A stretch of 64,000 nt of DNA. Origin: Ramlibacter sp. Lineage in GTDB: Bacteria > Pseudomonadota > Gammaproteobacteria > Burkholderiales > Burkholderiaceae_C. A model generated the notes under the pieces. That model did no database searches and was not told the origin of the DNA. It saw only the letters and a program-made list of their open reading frames with translations. The stretch spans positions 2,232,001 through 2,296,000 of the forward strand of contig JAHBZM010000001.1 of assembly GCA_019635435.1 (NCBI GenBank), in the 5' to 3' direction. The translations under genes were made by a program, and so were the position numbers. Shown here piece after piece: positions 24,720 to 33,365 of the stretch. Each line of letters opens with the position of its first letter. The first letter of the stretch is position 1.

Positions 24720-25578
24720 CCTCGGGGGTGTCATTGATGGTTGTGCGGCGCAACTCGCGGCGCTGCGCAATGTCAAATCGCCGCCCCCTGTGCAGGGTGC
24801 TCCGGTTGTCCCAGATGACGAGGTCGCCAGTCTCCCACCGGTGCTGATAGACAAACTCGCGTTGGGTGGCGTGCTCAAGCAGGTCGAGCAGATACATGCG
24901 GCTTTCTGCCGTTGGCCAGCCAATGATCTGTCGGGCATGAACGCCCACAAAAAGCACCTTGCGCCCCGAACCCGGGTGCGTGCTCACCAGTGGCCACACG
25001 GCGGGCGGGATTTCGCGCTTCTGGTCATCGGTGTAGGCGTCGTCGCCCAGCAGCAGGCGGGTGTGCAACGCAAAGTGCTCGGCCTGCAGGTGTTCCACTT
25101 CGGCCCGCGTCCGCTCGTCGAGCGCATCGTAGGCGGCGCGCAAATCGGCAAACTCGGTGTTCCCGCCCCAACTGGGGTTGACCACAGAGTGCAGCATCGA
25201 ATAGGCCGCGCGGGGATTCATGAATGAGCTGTCGCTGTGCCAGAGCTGGTTGGCAAAGTTGGACAGGTTCTTGGGGGAGTCCCTGCCAGCGACCTCGCCG
25301 TTTGCACCGACATTGGAAATGTCGATGAGCCGCTCGTCCTCGAGCCGTTCGGGGCGCTTGAAGACCCGCTTGAGGCCAATGTCCAGCGGGCCAAACGACC
25401 GCGCAAAGTCCAGCTGCTGCTGTGCGGTCAGGGGCTGGCCCCGCCAGACCAGCACGGCGTACTGGTTCATCGCTGCATTGATCTGGCGGACTTCGGAGTC
25501 ACTCGGCTTGCGGGTCAGGTCGAGCCCACTGGCTTCTGCCACAAAGTGGGGGTGCAACGGGGTGAGTTTCAGGCTCAT
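24700..25578 (-). CDS. TfdA-like alpha-ketoglutarate-dependent dioxygenase
   Basis: A 292-residue Fe(II)/2-oxoglutarate dioxygenase of the TauD/TfdA family. Iron ligands are His114 and Asp116 (QLWHSDSSF) and His263 (TLHRGRRFD), only one residue off the His113/Asp115/His262 numbering known for 2,4-D dioxygenase TfdA. Other TfdA-like stretches are SWGGNTEFADLRAAYDAL, HATQREFVYQHRW and GDLVIWDNRSTLHRGRR. It follows the Bug receptor gene by 12 bases. Closeness to TfdA suggests cleavage of an aryloxyacetate-like or related ether/acid, but the true substrate is unknown. Confidence 0.87.
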   Translation of the reverse strand: MSLKLTPLHPHFVAEASGLDLTRKPSDSEVRQINAAMNQYAVLVWRGQPLTAQQQLDFARSFGPLDIGLKRVFKRPERLEDERLIDISNVGANGEVAGRDSPKNLSNFANQLWHSDSSFMNPRAAYSMLHSVVNPSWGGNTEFADLRAAYDALDERTRAEVEHLQAEHFALHTRLLLGDDAYTDDQKREIPPAVWPLVSTHPGSGRKVLFVGVHARQIIGWPTAESRMYLLDLLEHATQREFVYQHRWETGDLVIWDNRSTLHRGRRFDIAQRRELRRTTINDTPEAMLMAA

Positions 25579-25590
25579 GGCCAAGCTTCC

Positions 25591-26562
25591 TTATTCAACC
25601 TTGATGCCGGACTCGGCAATGACTTTGGCCCACTTCTTCATCTCGCTGTGAATGAAGCCGTTGAACTGGTCCGGGCGCGAGGCCACCACCTCCATGCCCA
25701 GTTCCTCGATCCGTTTGCGCACATCGGGGCTGGCCAGGACCTTGGCGGTGTCGGCCTGGATTTTTTGAACAATGGCTGCGGGCGTGCCCGTGGGGGCGAC
25801 AAAGCCCAGCAATGCGTTCACGCTCAGGCCAGGCACGGTTTCGGCCACGGTGGGGTAGTTGTAGCCCGGCACGCGCGTGTCGCCGAAGGTGGCGATCATC
25901 TTCATTCGGCCGGCCTTCACGTACGGAAGAATCGACAAAAACGGGTCCACCACCAGGTCGATGCGCCCGCCGATCAGCTCGGTATGCGCGGGTGAACTGC
26001 CCTTGAATGGCGAGTGCAGCATTTCAAAACCCGCTTCGCGCTTGAGCAACTCGGCGCCAAGGTGGGTCGTGCCGCCGGCGCCCGGTGTGCCATAGGTCAC
26101 CTTCTGCGGATTCCGCTTGGCATAGGCAATGAGCTCGGGCAGGGTGTTGAAGGGGGCATCCGGGCGGGCCACAATCGCCAGTTGCAGGTTGGCGAGCTGG
26201 GTGATGCCGGTGAGGTCCTTCTCGGTGTTGTACGGCATGGTCTTGCGCATGGAAGGGTTGACCGTGAACGACGAATTGACAATGCCGAAGGTGTAGCCAT
26301 CGGGGGCCGCCTTGGCCACGTAGTCCACGCCAATCAGCGTGCCCGCGCCCGGCTTGTAGTCGATCACCACCGGTTGGCCCCACATCTCCTGCAGCTTCAT
26401 GCCCAGCAGGCGGCCCACCGTGTCAGTGGGGCCCCCTGGCGGAAACGGAATAATCATCTTGACCGGGCCCTTGGGAAAATCCTGCGCCTGGACGGGTGCA
26501 ACCAAAGCGGTCAAGGCCAATGCAGAAGCCAACAGAAGGCGAACGAACGGAGCTTGTCTCAT
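25591..26562 (-). CDS. Bug family tripartite tricarboxylate transporter substrate-binding protein
   Basis: A 323-residue periplasmic binding protein with a signal peptide cleaved near APVQAQ. It has the Bug signature segments KMIIPFPPGGPTDTVGRLL, VIDYKPGAGTLIGVDYVAKA, VTYGTPGAGGTTHLGAELL and GGRIDLVVDPF. Bug proteins bind small carboxylates, and most lack their own membrane partners nearby, as here. It lies upstream of and probably in operon with the TfdA-like dioxygenase, divergent from an IclR regulator. It may therefore capture the acid that the dioxygenase attacks. Confidence 0.9.
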   Translation of the reverse strand: MRQAPFVRLLLASALALTALVAPVQAQDFPKGPVKMIIPFPPGGPTDTVGRLLGMKLQEMWGQPVVIDYKPGAGTLIGVDYVAKAAPDGYTFGIVNSSFTVNPSMRKTMPYNTEKDLTGITQLANLQLAIVARPDAPFNTLPELIAYAKRNPQKVTYGTPGAGGTTHLGAELLKREAGFEMLHSPFKGSSPAHTELIGGRIDLVVDPFLSILPYVKAGRMKMIATFGDTRVPGYNYPTVAETVPGLSVNALLGFVAPTGTPAAIVQKIQADTAKVLASPDVRKRIEELGMEVVASRPDQFNGFIHSEMKKWAKVIAESGIKVE

Positions 26563-26579
26563 AGAAATCCTTAAATTTG

Positions 26580-26643
26580 GAACGTTGTTCTGAAATAATA
26601 TAGCAAAAGTTGCGCTACATCAAAGAAAATGAAACTACGTTTC
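26580..26643. promoter_or_regulatory. Paired palindromes between Bug and IclR genes, candidate IclR operators
   Basis: GAAC-GTT-GTTC (26580-26590) and GAAAC-TAC-GTTTC (26631-26643) are two perfect inverted repeats with the same GAA-N-TTC symmetry in the 94-base divergent promoter region. IclR-family proteins commonly bind such sites and control both directions. The site function is inferred. Confidence 0.5.
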
Positions 26644-26656
26644 GAATTAATCAATC

Positions 26657-27436
26657 ATGACAGCCCCATCTGAGTCCCGGGAGGGTGGGAAGGACGAAGT
26701 CACTGCCCTGGCCCGTGGGTTGGCGCTGGTGCGGCTCGTTTCAGACTCGCCCACGGCCCTGAGTAACCGTGACCTGGTCGACGCCACTGGCATACCCAAG
26801 GCCACCGTGTCGCGGCTCGCAGCCACTTTGGTGGCGGCTGGCTTTTTGCGTCAGTTGCCGCAGAGCGACCGCTTTGTTTTAGGCGGCGGGGTGCTGGAGA
26901 TGGGCAACGCCTGGCTGCGCAATTTCGACTGGCGCAGCCACGCCCGCCCTTATTTGCAGGTGCTTGCCAATCAGGCCAATGCGGCCGTGCACCTGATGGT
27001 CAACACCGGCCTGGACCAGGTCATCATTGATTCGCTGCGCTCCAAGCAGGCAGTGATCCTGTCGCGGCTCGACGTGGGCTCCCGCATGGCGGTGGCCACA
27101 TCGGCGGCCGGGCGCGCCTACCTTGCCTCGCTGGAGCCGGCGGCCCGCGAGGTCTTGCTGGATGAAATTCGCGCAGCGAGCGGCGACCAGTGGGCCGACC
27201 TGGCGCCGCGCATTGAACAGGCCTTGAAAGACTACGAGCGCCAGGGCTTTTGCAGCTCTTTTGGGGAATGGCACCCCGAGATCAACGCGCTGGGTTTCAC
27301 GCTCAAGGGCCCCCGTGGCGAGCTCTACGCCGTCAGTTGCGGCGGGCCGGCCTACCTGCTGTCGCCAGACTACATGCTGGAAACGGTGGGCCCGCTGATC
27401 GCGCCCACGATCAAAGTGATTGCAAGCGCCAGCTGA
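26657..27436 (+). CDS. IclR family transcriptional regulator
   Basis: A 259-residue regulator with an N-terminal winged helix (about 14-80; SNRDLVDATGIPKATVSRLAATL without break) and a C-terminal IclR effector domain. Segments there include SRMAVATSAAGRAYLASL and the late FSSFGEWHPEINALGFTL. IclR proteins sense small acids. It is divergent from the Bug/TfdA-like operon and likely its regulator. The start ATG 26657 follows a short leader with two palindromes. Confidence 0.9.
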   Translation: MTAPSESREGGKDEVTALARGLALVRLVSDSPTALSNRDLVDATGIPKATVSRLAATLVAAGFLRQLPQSDRFVLGGGVLEMGNAWLRNFDWRSHARPYLQVLANQANAAVHLMVNTGLDQVIIDSLRSKQAVILSRLDVGSRMAVATSAAGRAYLASLEPAAREVLLDEIRAASGDQWADLAPRIEQALKDYERQGFCSSFGEWHPEINALGFTLKGPRGELYAVSCGGPAYLLSPDYMLETVGPLIAPTIKVIASAS

Positions 27437-27444
27437 GCTCACCT

Positions 27445-27469
27445 AGCGCGGCAGGCTTGCTGCCGCGCT
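27445..27469. terminator. Hairpin between convergent IclR and SDR genes
   Basis: AGCGCGGCAG-GCTTG-CTGCCGCGCT is a perfect 10-bp stem with a 5-base loop in the 39-base gap between two convergent genes. The flanking T-tract is weak, but position and stem strength suggest a shared terminator. Confidence 0.65.
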
Positions 27470-27475
27470 GCCTTC

Positions 27476-28225
27476 TCACATCTGGCTCATGCCGCCGTCG
27501 GCAACGATCTCGGTGCCCACGATGAAGCCCGATTCCCTGGACACCAGATGCAGCACGGTGGCGGCAATTTCTTCGGGTGTGCCAAAGCGCCCCAGCGGAA
27601 CCTGCGTCTGGATGCTGGCGGCCATGGCCTGCACTTGTTCGGGCGCCAGGCCCAGCTTGCCGTACAGCGGCGTGGTCACCGGGCCGGGGCTCACCACATT
27701 CACACGCACGCCCTGGGGCAGCAGCTCGGCCGACAAGGTCCTGGCCAGCGATATCAGCGCGGCCTTGCTGGCGGCATAAACGCTGGAATTGGGCATGCCT
27801 ATGTGCGCGTTGATCGAGCCGTTGAGCACGATGGAGCCACCCCGCGTCATCAGCGCAGCCAGCCGCTGGATCAAGAAGTAGGGGCCTTTGACATTGGTGT
27901 CAAAGCTGCTGTTCCACAGCGCTTCGTCAATCTGCGCCAGCGGGCCAAACTTGGCCACGCCGGCGTTGATGAACACGCCGTCAATCACGCCCATCTGCGC
28001 CTGCAGCTCGGCCACCAGCGCGGCCTGGGCCGACACATCACCCGCCTCGCTGACCAGGGCCAGCGCGTTCGGGCCCAACTCGGCCTTGACGCGGGCCAGG
28101 CCTGCGGCGTCGCGGCCGGTGATGGCCACACGGGCACCTTCGCGGGCAAAGGCGATGGCGGCTGCGGCACCAATGCCACTGCTGCCACCGGTGACCAGAA
28201 TGTTCTTATCTTCAAAGCGGTTCAT
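27476..28225 (-). CDS. SDR family NAD(P)-dependent oxidoreductase
   Basis: A 249-residue classical short-chain dehydrogenase with the dinucleotide motif TGGSSGIG, the NAG motif (INAGVAKF), catalytic Ser in LNGSINAHIG, YxxxK in VYAASKAAL, and SPGPVTTPL. The C-terminal GTEIVADGGMSQM is typical. The substrate is unknown. It is divergent from a LysR regulator with a LysR-like box in between, so it is probably the regulator's target. Confidence 0.88.
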   Translation of the reverse strand: MNRFEDKNILVTGGSSGIGAAAAIAFAREGARVAITGRDAAGLARVKAELGPNALALVSEAGDVSAQAALVAELQAQMGVIDGVFINAGVAKFGPLAQIDEALWNSSFDTNVKGPYFLIQRLAALMTRGGSIVLNGSINAHIGMPNSSVYAASKAALISLARTLSAELLPQGVRVNVVSPGPVTTPLYGKLGLAPEQVQAMAASIQTQVPLGRFGTPEEIAATVLHLVSRESGFIVGTEIVADGGMSQM

Positions 28226-28297
28226 GATTTTTCCTTCGGTTGTTTCGTTGATGACGTAGCCAGTGTCTGGCGAATGGCTGGGCTACAGACGCCATGA

Positions 28298-28318
28298 TTT
28301 CGACGAACTCGTGCGAAA
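28298..28318. promoter_or_regulatory. LysR-type binding box
   Basis: TTTCG-N11-CGAAA, with an inner ACGA-AC-TCGT symmetry, lies 10 bases before the LysR start in the divergent promoter region. Interrupted dyads of this kind are typical LysR recognition sites. It is inferred from symmetry and position. Confidence 0.55.
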
Positions 28319-28327
28319 CTATCGAAT

Positions 28328-29245
28328 ATGTTGAGCCTGGACGATTTGCAGCTGCTGGAAGCCGTGCGCGCCACCGGCAGCCTGTCGCGCGCGGCCGAGC
28401 GCCTGGGCAAGGCGCCGTCTACCGTGTCATATGCCGCGCGCCAGCTGGAAGAGCGGCTGGACGCCCTGCTGTTTGACCGCGCCGGCTACCGCATTGCGCT
28501 CACGCCGGCGGGCCTGCTGCTGGTGGAGCAGGGCGCGCAGCTGCATGCCCAGGCGCAGCGCCTGACCGACCGCGTGAAGCAGGTGGCGCGCGGCTGGGAG
28601 GCCGAGCTGCGCATCGTGACCGACGAGCTGGCCAACATCGAGGCGCTGCTGCCGCTGGTGGCCGACTTTGATGCGCTTAACAGCGGCGTGCGCTTGCGCT
28701 TTGCGCATGAGGTGCTGGGCGGCACCTGGGAGGCGCTGCTGGACCAGCGCGCCGACCTCGTGGTGGCCGCCACCAATGAGCCGCCGGCCATGGCGCACCT
28801 GCAATGGTTTGAGTTGACCCAGCTGGAATGGGTATTTGCCGTGTCACCCCGGCACCCGCTGGCGCGCGCGGCCAAAAAGGGGAAGCCCCTGTCAATGGAA
28901 GCCATCACCGCCCACCGCTCGGTGGTGGTGGCCGACACGTCACGGCTGGCGCAGGCCCGCAGCTACGGCGTGCAGACCCACCAGGAGCGCCTGGCCATGC
29001 CCAGCATGCGCGCCAAGATTGCGGCCCAGGTGGCAGGCCTGGGCGTGGGCTGGCTGCCGCTGGAGAAAGTGCGCCAGCATTTGAAGAAGGGCACGTTGGT
29101 GGCGCTGGAAACGCAAGACCCGCGCGAGCCGAACCTGCTGTTTGTGGGCTGGCATTCGCACCGCGCCGGGCCGGCGCTGCAGTGGTGGGTGGAGAAGCTG
29201 CGCGATCCGCGGCTGGTGGGGCCGCTGCTGCACCAGAATTACTGA
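28328..29245 (+). CDS. LysR family transcriptional regulator
   Basis: A 305-residue LysR protein with an N-terminal helix-turn-helix (LQLLEAVRATGSLSRAAERL, APSTVSYAARQLEERLDALL) and a periplasmic-binding-like effector domain. It is closest in style to the AllS/YhjC-like subgroup. It is divergent from the SDR gene, likely its target. It is the last host-like gene before the A/T-richer island begins. Confidence 0.9.
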   Translation: MLSLDDLQLLEAVRATGSLSRAAERLGKAPSTVSYAARQLEERLDALLFDRAGYRIALTPAGLLLVEQGAQLHAQAQRLTDRVKQVARGWEAELRIVTDELANIEALLPLVADFDALNSGVRLRFAHEVLGGTWEALLDQRADLVVAATNEPPAMAHLQWFELTQLEWVFAVSPRHPLARAAKKGKPLSMEAITAHRSVVVADTSRLAQARSYGVQTHQERLAMPSMRAKIAAQVAGLGVGWLPLEKVRQHLKKGTLVALETQDPREPNLLFVGWHSHRAGPALQWWVEKLRDPRLVGPLLHQNY

Positions 29246-29567
29246 CTAGTTGCTTGGCAGTTGCTATAAAAAGAGAAGCTGCTTGCGCATATTCGATGGG
29301 GGTCGGAGGCTGATTTATATAAGACTCAGCGGTACTTGAATACTTCAGCATTTTGATTTCAAAGACAGCCGCAACCGACCAGAAGCGGACACGCGGTAGC
29401 GCCGGTGAGCAACTCTAAAGCGGACGTCACCCACTGTGGGATAGGCAGGCCTATGAGTCAAAAGCTGGGCAATAAGGTAGGCCTGTTGTTGCCACTACGT
29501 CGAAACACGCCCAGACTCACGCTTCTAGTTGCAGAAGGGCGCTTGTCGACTGTTCCTAGGATGCACA
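29246..29567. other. Non-coding left edge of the A/T-richer island
   Basis: 322 bases with no convincing gene. A repeat-like sequence lies at the left (29250-29283), and A/T-rich candidate promoter elements lie around 29310-29360. Base composition changes here from the GC-rich host style to a more balanced one. No tRNA, integrase, transposase or clear direct repeat was found, so the insertion mechanism is not visible. Confidence 0.5.
29250..29283 (+). repeat. GCTAT-type repeat remnant after the LysR gene
   Basis: TTGCTTGGCAGTTGCTATAA followed by AAAGAGAAGCTGC has the GCTAT-AAA-AGC end seen in repeat family B and related elements. It marks the boundary between host DNA and the island. The match is partial. 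Confidence 0.4.
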
Positions 29568-30662
29568 ATGGTGGGTAGTATCACCCAAATCGTAACCGTA
29601 ACCGCAATCGGACCTCTCCCAGTGGCTAGCTCTGACCAACTTAAGGCGCTCATCAAATCGCACATCAGTCGCGATGATGGACAGTTCTTGTCGGTCGCTA
29701 TGCAAGTGGCCGCGCATGAGGCGAAGCTCGGGCACGTCAAGTTGGCCGAAGAACTGCGAGATCTGATTGACGCGGCCAAGGCACGTGTCAGCCAAGACCC
29801 ATCAGGCAAACTGGTCGCAATAGGCAGTGCTGCTAAGCCAAAGAGTGAATTGGCAAATCTGCTCACCGTCTCGCATCCGGCGAATCGGTTGGGGGATATG
29901 GTGTTGGACGATGTGGCTTCGACTCAGCTGCACAGAGTAATTCAAGAACAGCGGCAGCTTGCGCGCATTAAGGAACATGGACTCTCGCCTCGCCGGAAGT
30001 TGCTGCTCGTGGGACCACCTGGTACGGGCAAGACAATGACAGCCGCTGCGCTGGCTGGAGAGCTGGGCATTCCCTTGTTTCTGGTCCGTCTGGATTCGCT
30101 CATTACAAAGTTCATGGGCGAAACAGCGGCAAAGCTTCGGCAAGTCTTCGACACCGTGACTGATATCCGTGGCGTTTACTTCTTCGACGAATTTGATGCC
30201 ATTGGATCTCAGCGGGGCATGGCGAATGATGTGGGTGAGATTCGCCGGGTATTGAACAGCTTCTTGCAGATGATCGAGCAGGACACGTCGAATAGCCTGA
30301 TCATCGCGGCGACAAATCACGCTGAGATCCTTGACTACGCATTGTTCCGCCGATTCGACGACGTTGTTGAATACCACCTGCCGTCGCCCACCCAAGCCGG
30401 CGAGCTCATTCGTTCACGTATCGGTCGGTTTGCTCCCAAGCCGTTCCGAAAGGATGCAATTCGGGGGCAAGCCGAAGGGCTGAGTCATGCTGAAATTTGT
30501 CGTGCTGTCGATGCCGCCATCAAGGATGCGATCCTGCATGATCAAGATAAAGTGCAACCAGCTGAGCTGGGTAAGGCGTTAGAGGAACGCCGACTCGTCA
30601 ACGCAAAGCTGGCATATAACTCGAAGCACTCGCCCAACCATGCCGGATCACACACACGATAA
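29568..30662 (+). CDS. ietA: AAA family ATPase, IetA-like (putative antitoxin/regulator of the protease)
   Basis: A 364-residue AAA+ ATPase. Walker A GPPGTGKT is at residues 149-156, Walker B YFFDEFDAIG around 205, sensor 1 IIAATNH, and the arginine finger in FRRFDDV. A helical N-terminal region precedes the ATPase domain. It overlaps the protease gene by 23 bases. This AAA ATPase plus subtilase pair matches IetAS, described on an Agrobacterium Ti plasmid as a toxin-antitoxin system and later listed among anti-phage systems. I use ATG 29568 with AGGA upstream; a TTG at 29529 is possible. Codon use is clearly less GC-rich than in neighbouring genes. Confidence 0.78.
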   Translation: MVGSITQIVTVTAIGPLPVASSDQLKALIKSHISRDDGQFLSVAMQVAAHEAKLGHVKLAEELRDLIDAAKARVSQDPSGKLVAIGSAAKPKSELANLLTVSHPANRLGDMVLDDVASTQLHRVIQEQRQLARIKEHGLSPRRKLLLVGPPGTGKTMTAAALAGELGIPLFLVRLDSLITKFMGETAAKLRQVFDTVTDIRGVYFFDEFDAIGSQRGMANDVGEIRRVLNSFLQMIEQDTSNSLIIAATNHAEILDYALFRRFDDVVEYHLPSPTQAGELIRSRIGRFAPKPFRKDAIRGQAEGLSHAEICRAVDAAIKDAILHDQDKVQPAELGKALEERRLVNAKLAYNSKHSPNHAGSHTR

Positions 30663-33180
30663 GCGCCCCCACTTTGTTCTAGCGGATACCTCAACCCCTC
30701 AGGCGTTCACCGCGCCTGGTGGCGGCGGGTCTAATGATGATGTCCCCCAACGGGACCGCGCGCAACACTCGGCGTCCCTCCGATCCCAACTGAACGCGCT
30801 CAAGCCAGTTGCCCAACATGCGCGTCAGGTCCAGCAGGAGCAAGGACTAGAAAGTGGGCTTGGACTGCAAGTCCAATTCGTTGGACAACCCGACGTTGCA
30901 CTTGCCTTCGAGAGCCTCGGCTCGGAGCGTGGAAAAGACCCACGCAAGAAAATCGAAGTACTAAGCGTTCGTACAGAAGGCAACACGACCTACGCAAACG
31001 TATTTGTCCCCGATGGGAAGCTGGCCCATTTTGAGAAGTACGTGGCGGACTATCTTGCCGAGCGCAAGAAAAGCAATGGCCACGCGCTGGATCACAGTGC
31101 ATTGCTCGACACGATTCTTGCCATTCGGAGCGCGGAGATCCGTGCGCTGTGGACAGACGACCTGGCGCTTCTACCGCAAGACGCTGCGGAGTCAATTTGG
31201 TGGGAGGTCTGGCTACCCGTCCGCGGCGACCGTCACGCGGTGCTTTCGGACTTCCGAAAACTCGCAGCTCTGGCAAATTGTCAGGTCAGCGAGCACCACA
31301 TCAGCTTCCCTGAACGGTCCGTCGTTCTGATGTACGGATCTCAACAGCAATTCGCAACATCGGTTCTGACGCTCAACTGCGTCGCGGAACTTCGCCGCGC
31401 AAAGGAAACGGCTGAGTTCTTTGACGGCATGACGCCAGTTGAACAGCAGGAGTGGTCAGCTGAGACACTTGCCCGATTGACGGTTGCGGCAGAGGCCGAC
31501 ACCGTCCCTCGCGTTTGCCTCCTCGATTCTGGTGTGAATCGAGGGCACCCGTTGCTCTCGCCATTCATCGCTGCTGCAGACTTGCACGCAGTCCAACCCG
31601 CCTGGGGCGTGGACGACACGGCAAATCATGGAACTGGTCTTGCCGGGCTCGTCGCCCTGGGAGACATGGCCGCGGTCCTGGCGTCGAACGGGCCATTGCT
31701 GGTGGAGCATCGGCTGGAATCGGTCAAGCTTACGCCGCATCAGGGTGCAAATTCCGGAGATTCGCGACAACATGGCTATCTTTTTGCCGAAGCCGTGGCG
31801 CGTCCGGAAGTCGCGGCACCTGCGCGCCCGCGTGTGTTCACATCGGCGGTTACATCTAGCGATGATCGCGACAAAGGGCGGCCGTCGGCTTGGTCTGCGA
31901 CCGTAGATCGCCTTGCCAGTGACTACGATGGGAATGGTCAGTTTCCGCGCCTTTTCGTTCTTTGTGCTGGCAACACCGAGGACGCTCAGACGTGGGATAT
32001 ATATCCAGCAGGCTTGGGTACGCGTGGCATTCGCGATCCCGGTCAGGCCTGGAATGCACTTACGGTGGGCGCCTATACAGAAAAAGTCAACATTACCGAA
32101 GCTGATGCTCAGGGCTATGTCCCCGTTGCTCCAGAGGGCGGGGTCAGTCCATATTCCCGGACTTCGAACGGTTGGAACTCAGCATGGCCGCTGAAGCCCG
32201 ACGTCGTCTTTGAGGGTGGCAATGCTGGGAGAAACGCGCTTGGCTCCATCGGCATAAACAGCCTCAATCTGTTGACCATGCACAACGCCCCTCAGGAGCG
32301 TCTCTTCACGACGACCAACGCCACCAGCGCAGCTTCCGCGCTTGGGGCGCGTATGGCCGCGCAATTGATGGCTGCGTATCCGGCGCTGCGCCCCGAAACG
32401 ATTCGAGCGCTCATCGTGCACTCAGCAGAGTGGACGAGCGCAATGCGTGCAGGCTATTTTCCAGCCCATGGCATGCCGACAAAGTCCGACTATGTGAATT
32501 TGATTCGCCATTGCGGCTGGGGGGTACCAAATCTAGAACAGGCGCTATGGAGTGCAGGTAATTCGCTGACCTTAATCGTCGAAGATCAGGTGCACCCCTT
32601 CAAGAAGGTGGCGAGTCGAGGGATCGTCACCCGCGACATGAACTTGCATACGCTGCCTTGGCCGAGGGAACAGCTACTGGCATTGCCGCCAGAGACGCAA
32701 GTTGAGTTGTGCATCACGTTGTCGTACTTTATTGAGCCGAATCCGTCTGCACGGGGGGCTTCTTCGAAGTTCCACTACCCATCACATCGGCTGCGCTTTG
32801 ACGTGCAGCGCCCGCTAGATGCGACGACTGCAGATTTCGTTGCCCGGATCAACGCTGCGGCGGAGTTGGAAGACGACGGAGCCCATATTGACCCCAAAGA
32901 TCCAAACTGGATTCTTGGGGATAAGCAGCGGCATCGCGGTTCGCTGCATAAGGACATCTGGCGCGGAACCGCCGCCGAGTTGGCAAATCGCGGCGTTGTC
33001 GCTGTCTATCCCTCAAAGGGTTGGTGGCGCACACGCCCCGCTCAGGAACGCTACAACCTTCCCGCCCGATACAGCCTGATCGTCTCTATCCGTACGCCTG
33101 AAACTGACGTCGATCTCTACACGCCGATCGCTGACATGATTGCCGCGCCGGTCAATACATCCGTCGTCATCGAAACCTGA
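30640..33180 (+). CDS. ietS: Subtilisin-like serine protease (S8), IetS-like (putative toxin/effector)
   Basis: An 846-residue intracellular-type subtilase with no signal peptide. The catalytic triad is intact: Asp296 (CLLDSGVNRGH), His330 (TANHGTGLAG) and Ser563 (TNATSAASALGA), with the oxyanion Asn in FVLCAGNTED. About 290 N-terminal residues and 280 C-terminal residues flank the protease domain and are unfamiliar; they may bind the ATPase or a trigger. It starts at ATG 30640 inside the end of the ATPase gene. In IetAS the protease is the toxic part and the ATPase restrains it. Confidence 0.78.
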   Translation: MPDHTHDKRPHFVLADTSTPQAFTAPGGGGSNDDVPQRDRAQHSASLRSQLNALKPVAQHARQVQQEQGLESGLGLQVQFVGQPDVALAFESLGSERGKDPRKKIEVLSVRTEGNTTYANVFVPDGKLAHFEKYVADYLAERKKSNGHALDHSALLDTILAIRSAEIRALWTDDLALLPQDAAESIWWEVWLPVRGDRHAVLSDFRKLAALANCQVSEHHISFPERSVVLMYGSQQQFATSVLTLNCVAELRRAKETAEFFDGMTPVEQQEWSAETLARLTVAAEADTVPRVCLLDSGVNRGHPLLSPFIAAADLHAVQPAWGVDDTANHGTGLAGLVALGDMAAVLASNGPLLVEHRLESVKLTPHQGANSGDSRQHGYLFAEAVARPEVAAPARPRVFTSAVTSSDDRDKGRPSAWSATVDRLASDYDGNGQFPRLFVLCAGNTEDAQTWDIYPAGLGTRGIRDPGQAWNALTVGAYTEKVNITEADAQGYVPVAPEGGVSPYSRTSNGWNSAWPLKPDVVFEGGNAGRNALGSIGINSLNLLTMHNAPQERLFTTTNATSAASALGARMAAQLMAAYPALRPETIRALIVHSAEWTSAMRAGYFPAHGMPTKSDYVNLIRHCGWGVPNLEQALWSAGNSLTLIVEDQVHPFKKVASRGIVTRDMNLHTLPWPREQLLALPPETQVELCITLSYFIEPNPSARGASSKFHYPSHRLRFDVQRPLDATTADFVARINAAAELEDDGAHIDPKDPNWILGDKQRHRGSLHKDIWRGTAAELANRGVVAVYPSKGWWRTRPAQERYNLPARYSLIVSIRTPETDVDLYTPIADMIAAPVNTSVVIET

Positions 33181-33365
33181 AGATAGCACCGCATTGCCAG
33201 TGGCCCCACTAATTAGCCGAGGGTCCTCACCTGTTATGCGAACTTGTTGCTGCTCCGCGCCGCGTCTACCGAATAGCGGTCTTGTCCAGATGTCTGCAAC
33301 TGGTCCTTATCGGCATTGCAGCTCGCCTAGGGTTGCGCGACGATTGTGAAGGCAGGCGTCTCCAA

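Noticed and set aside
29340..29520. Possible small gene remnant in the island's left edge
   Set aside because: Short frames only, no start with a ribosome-binding site and no recognisable protein similarity.
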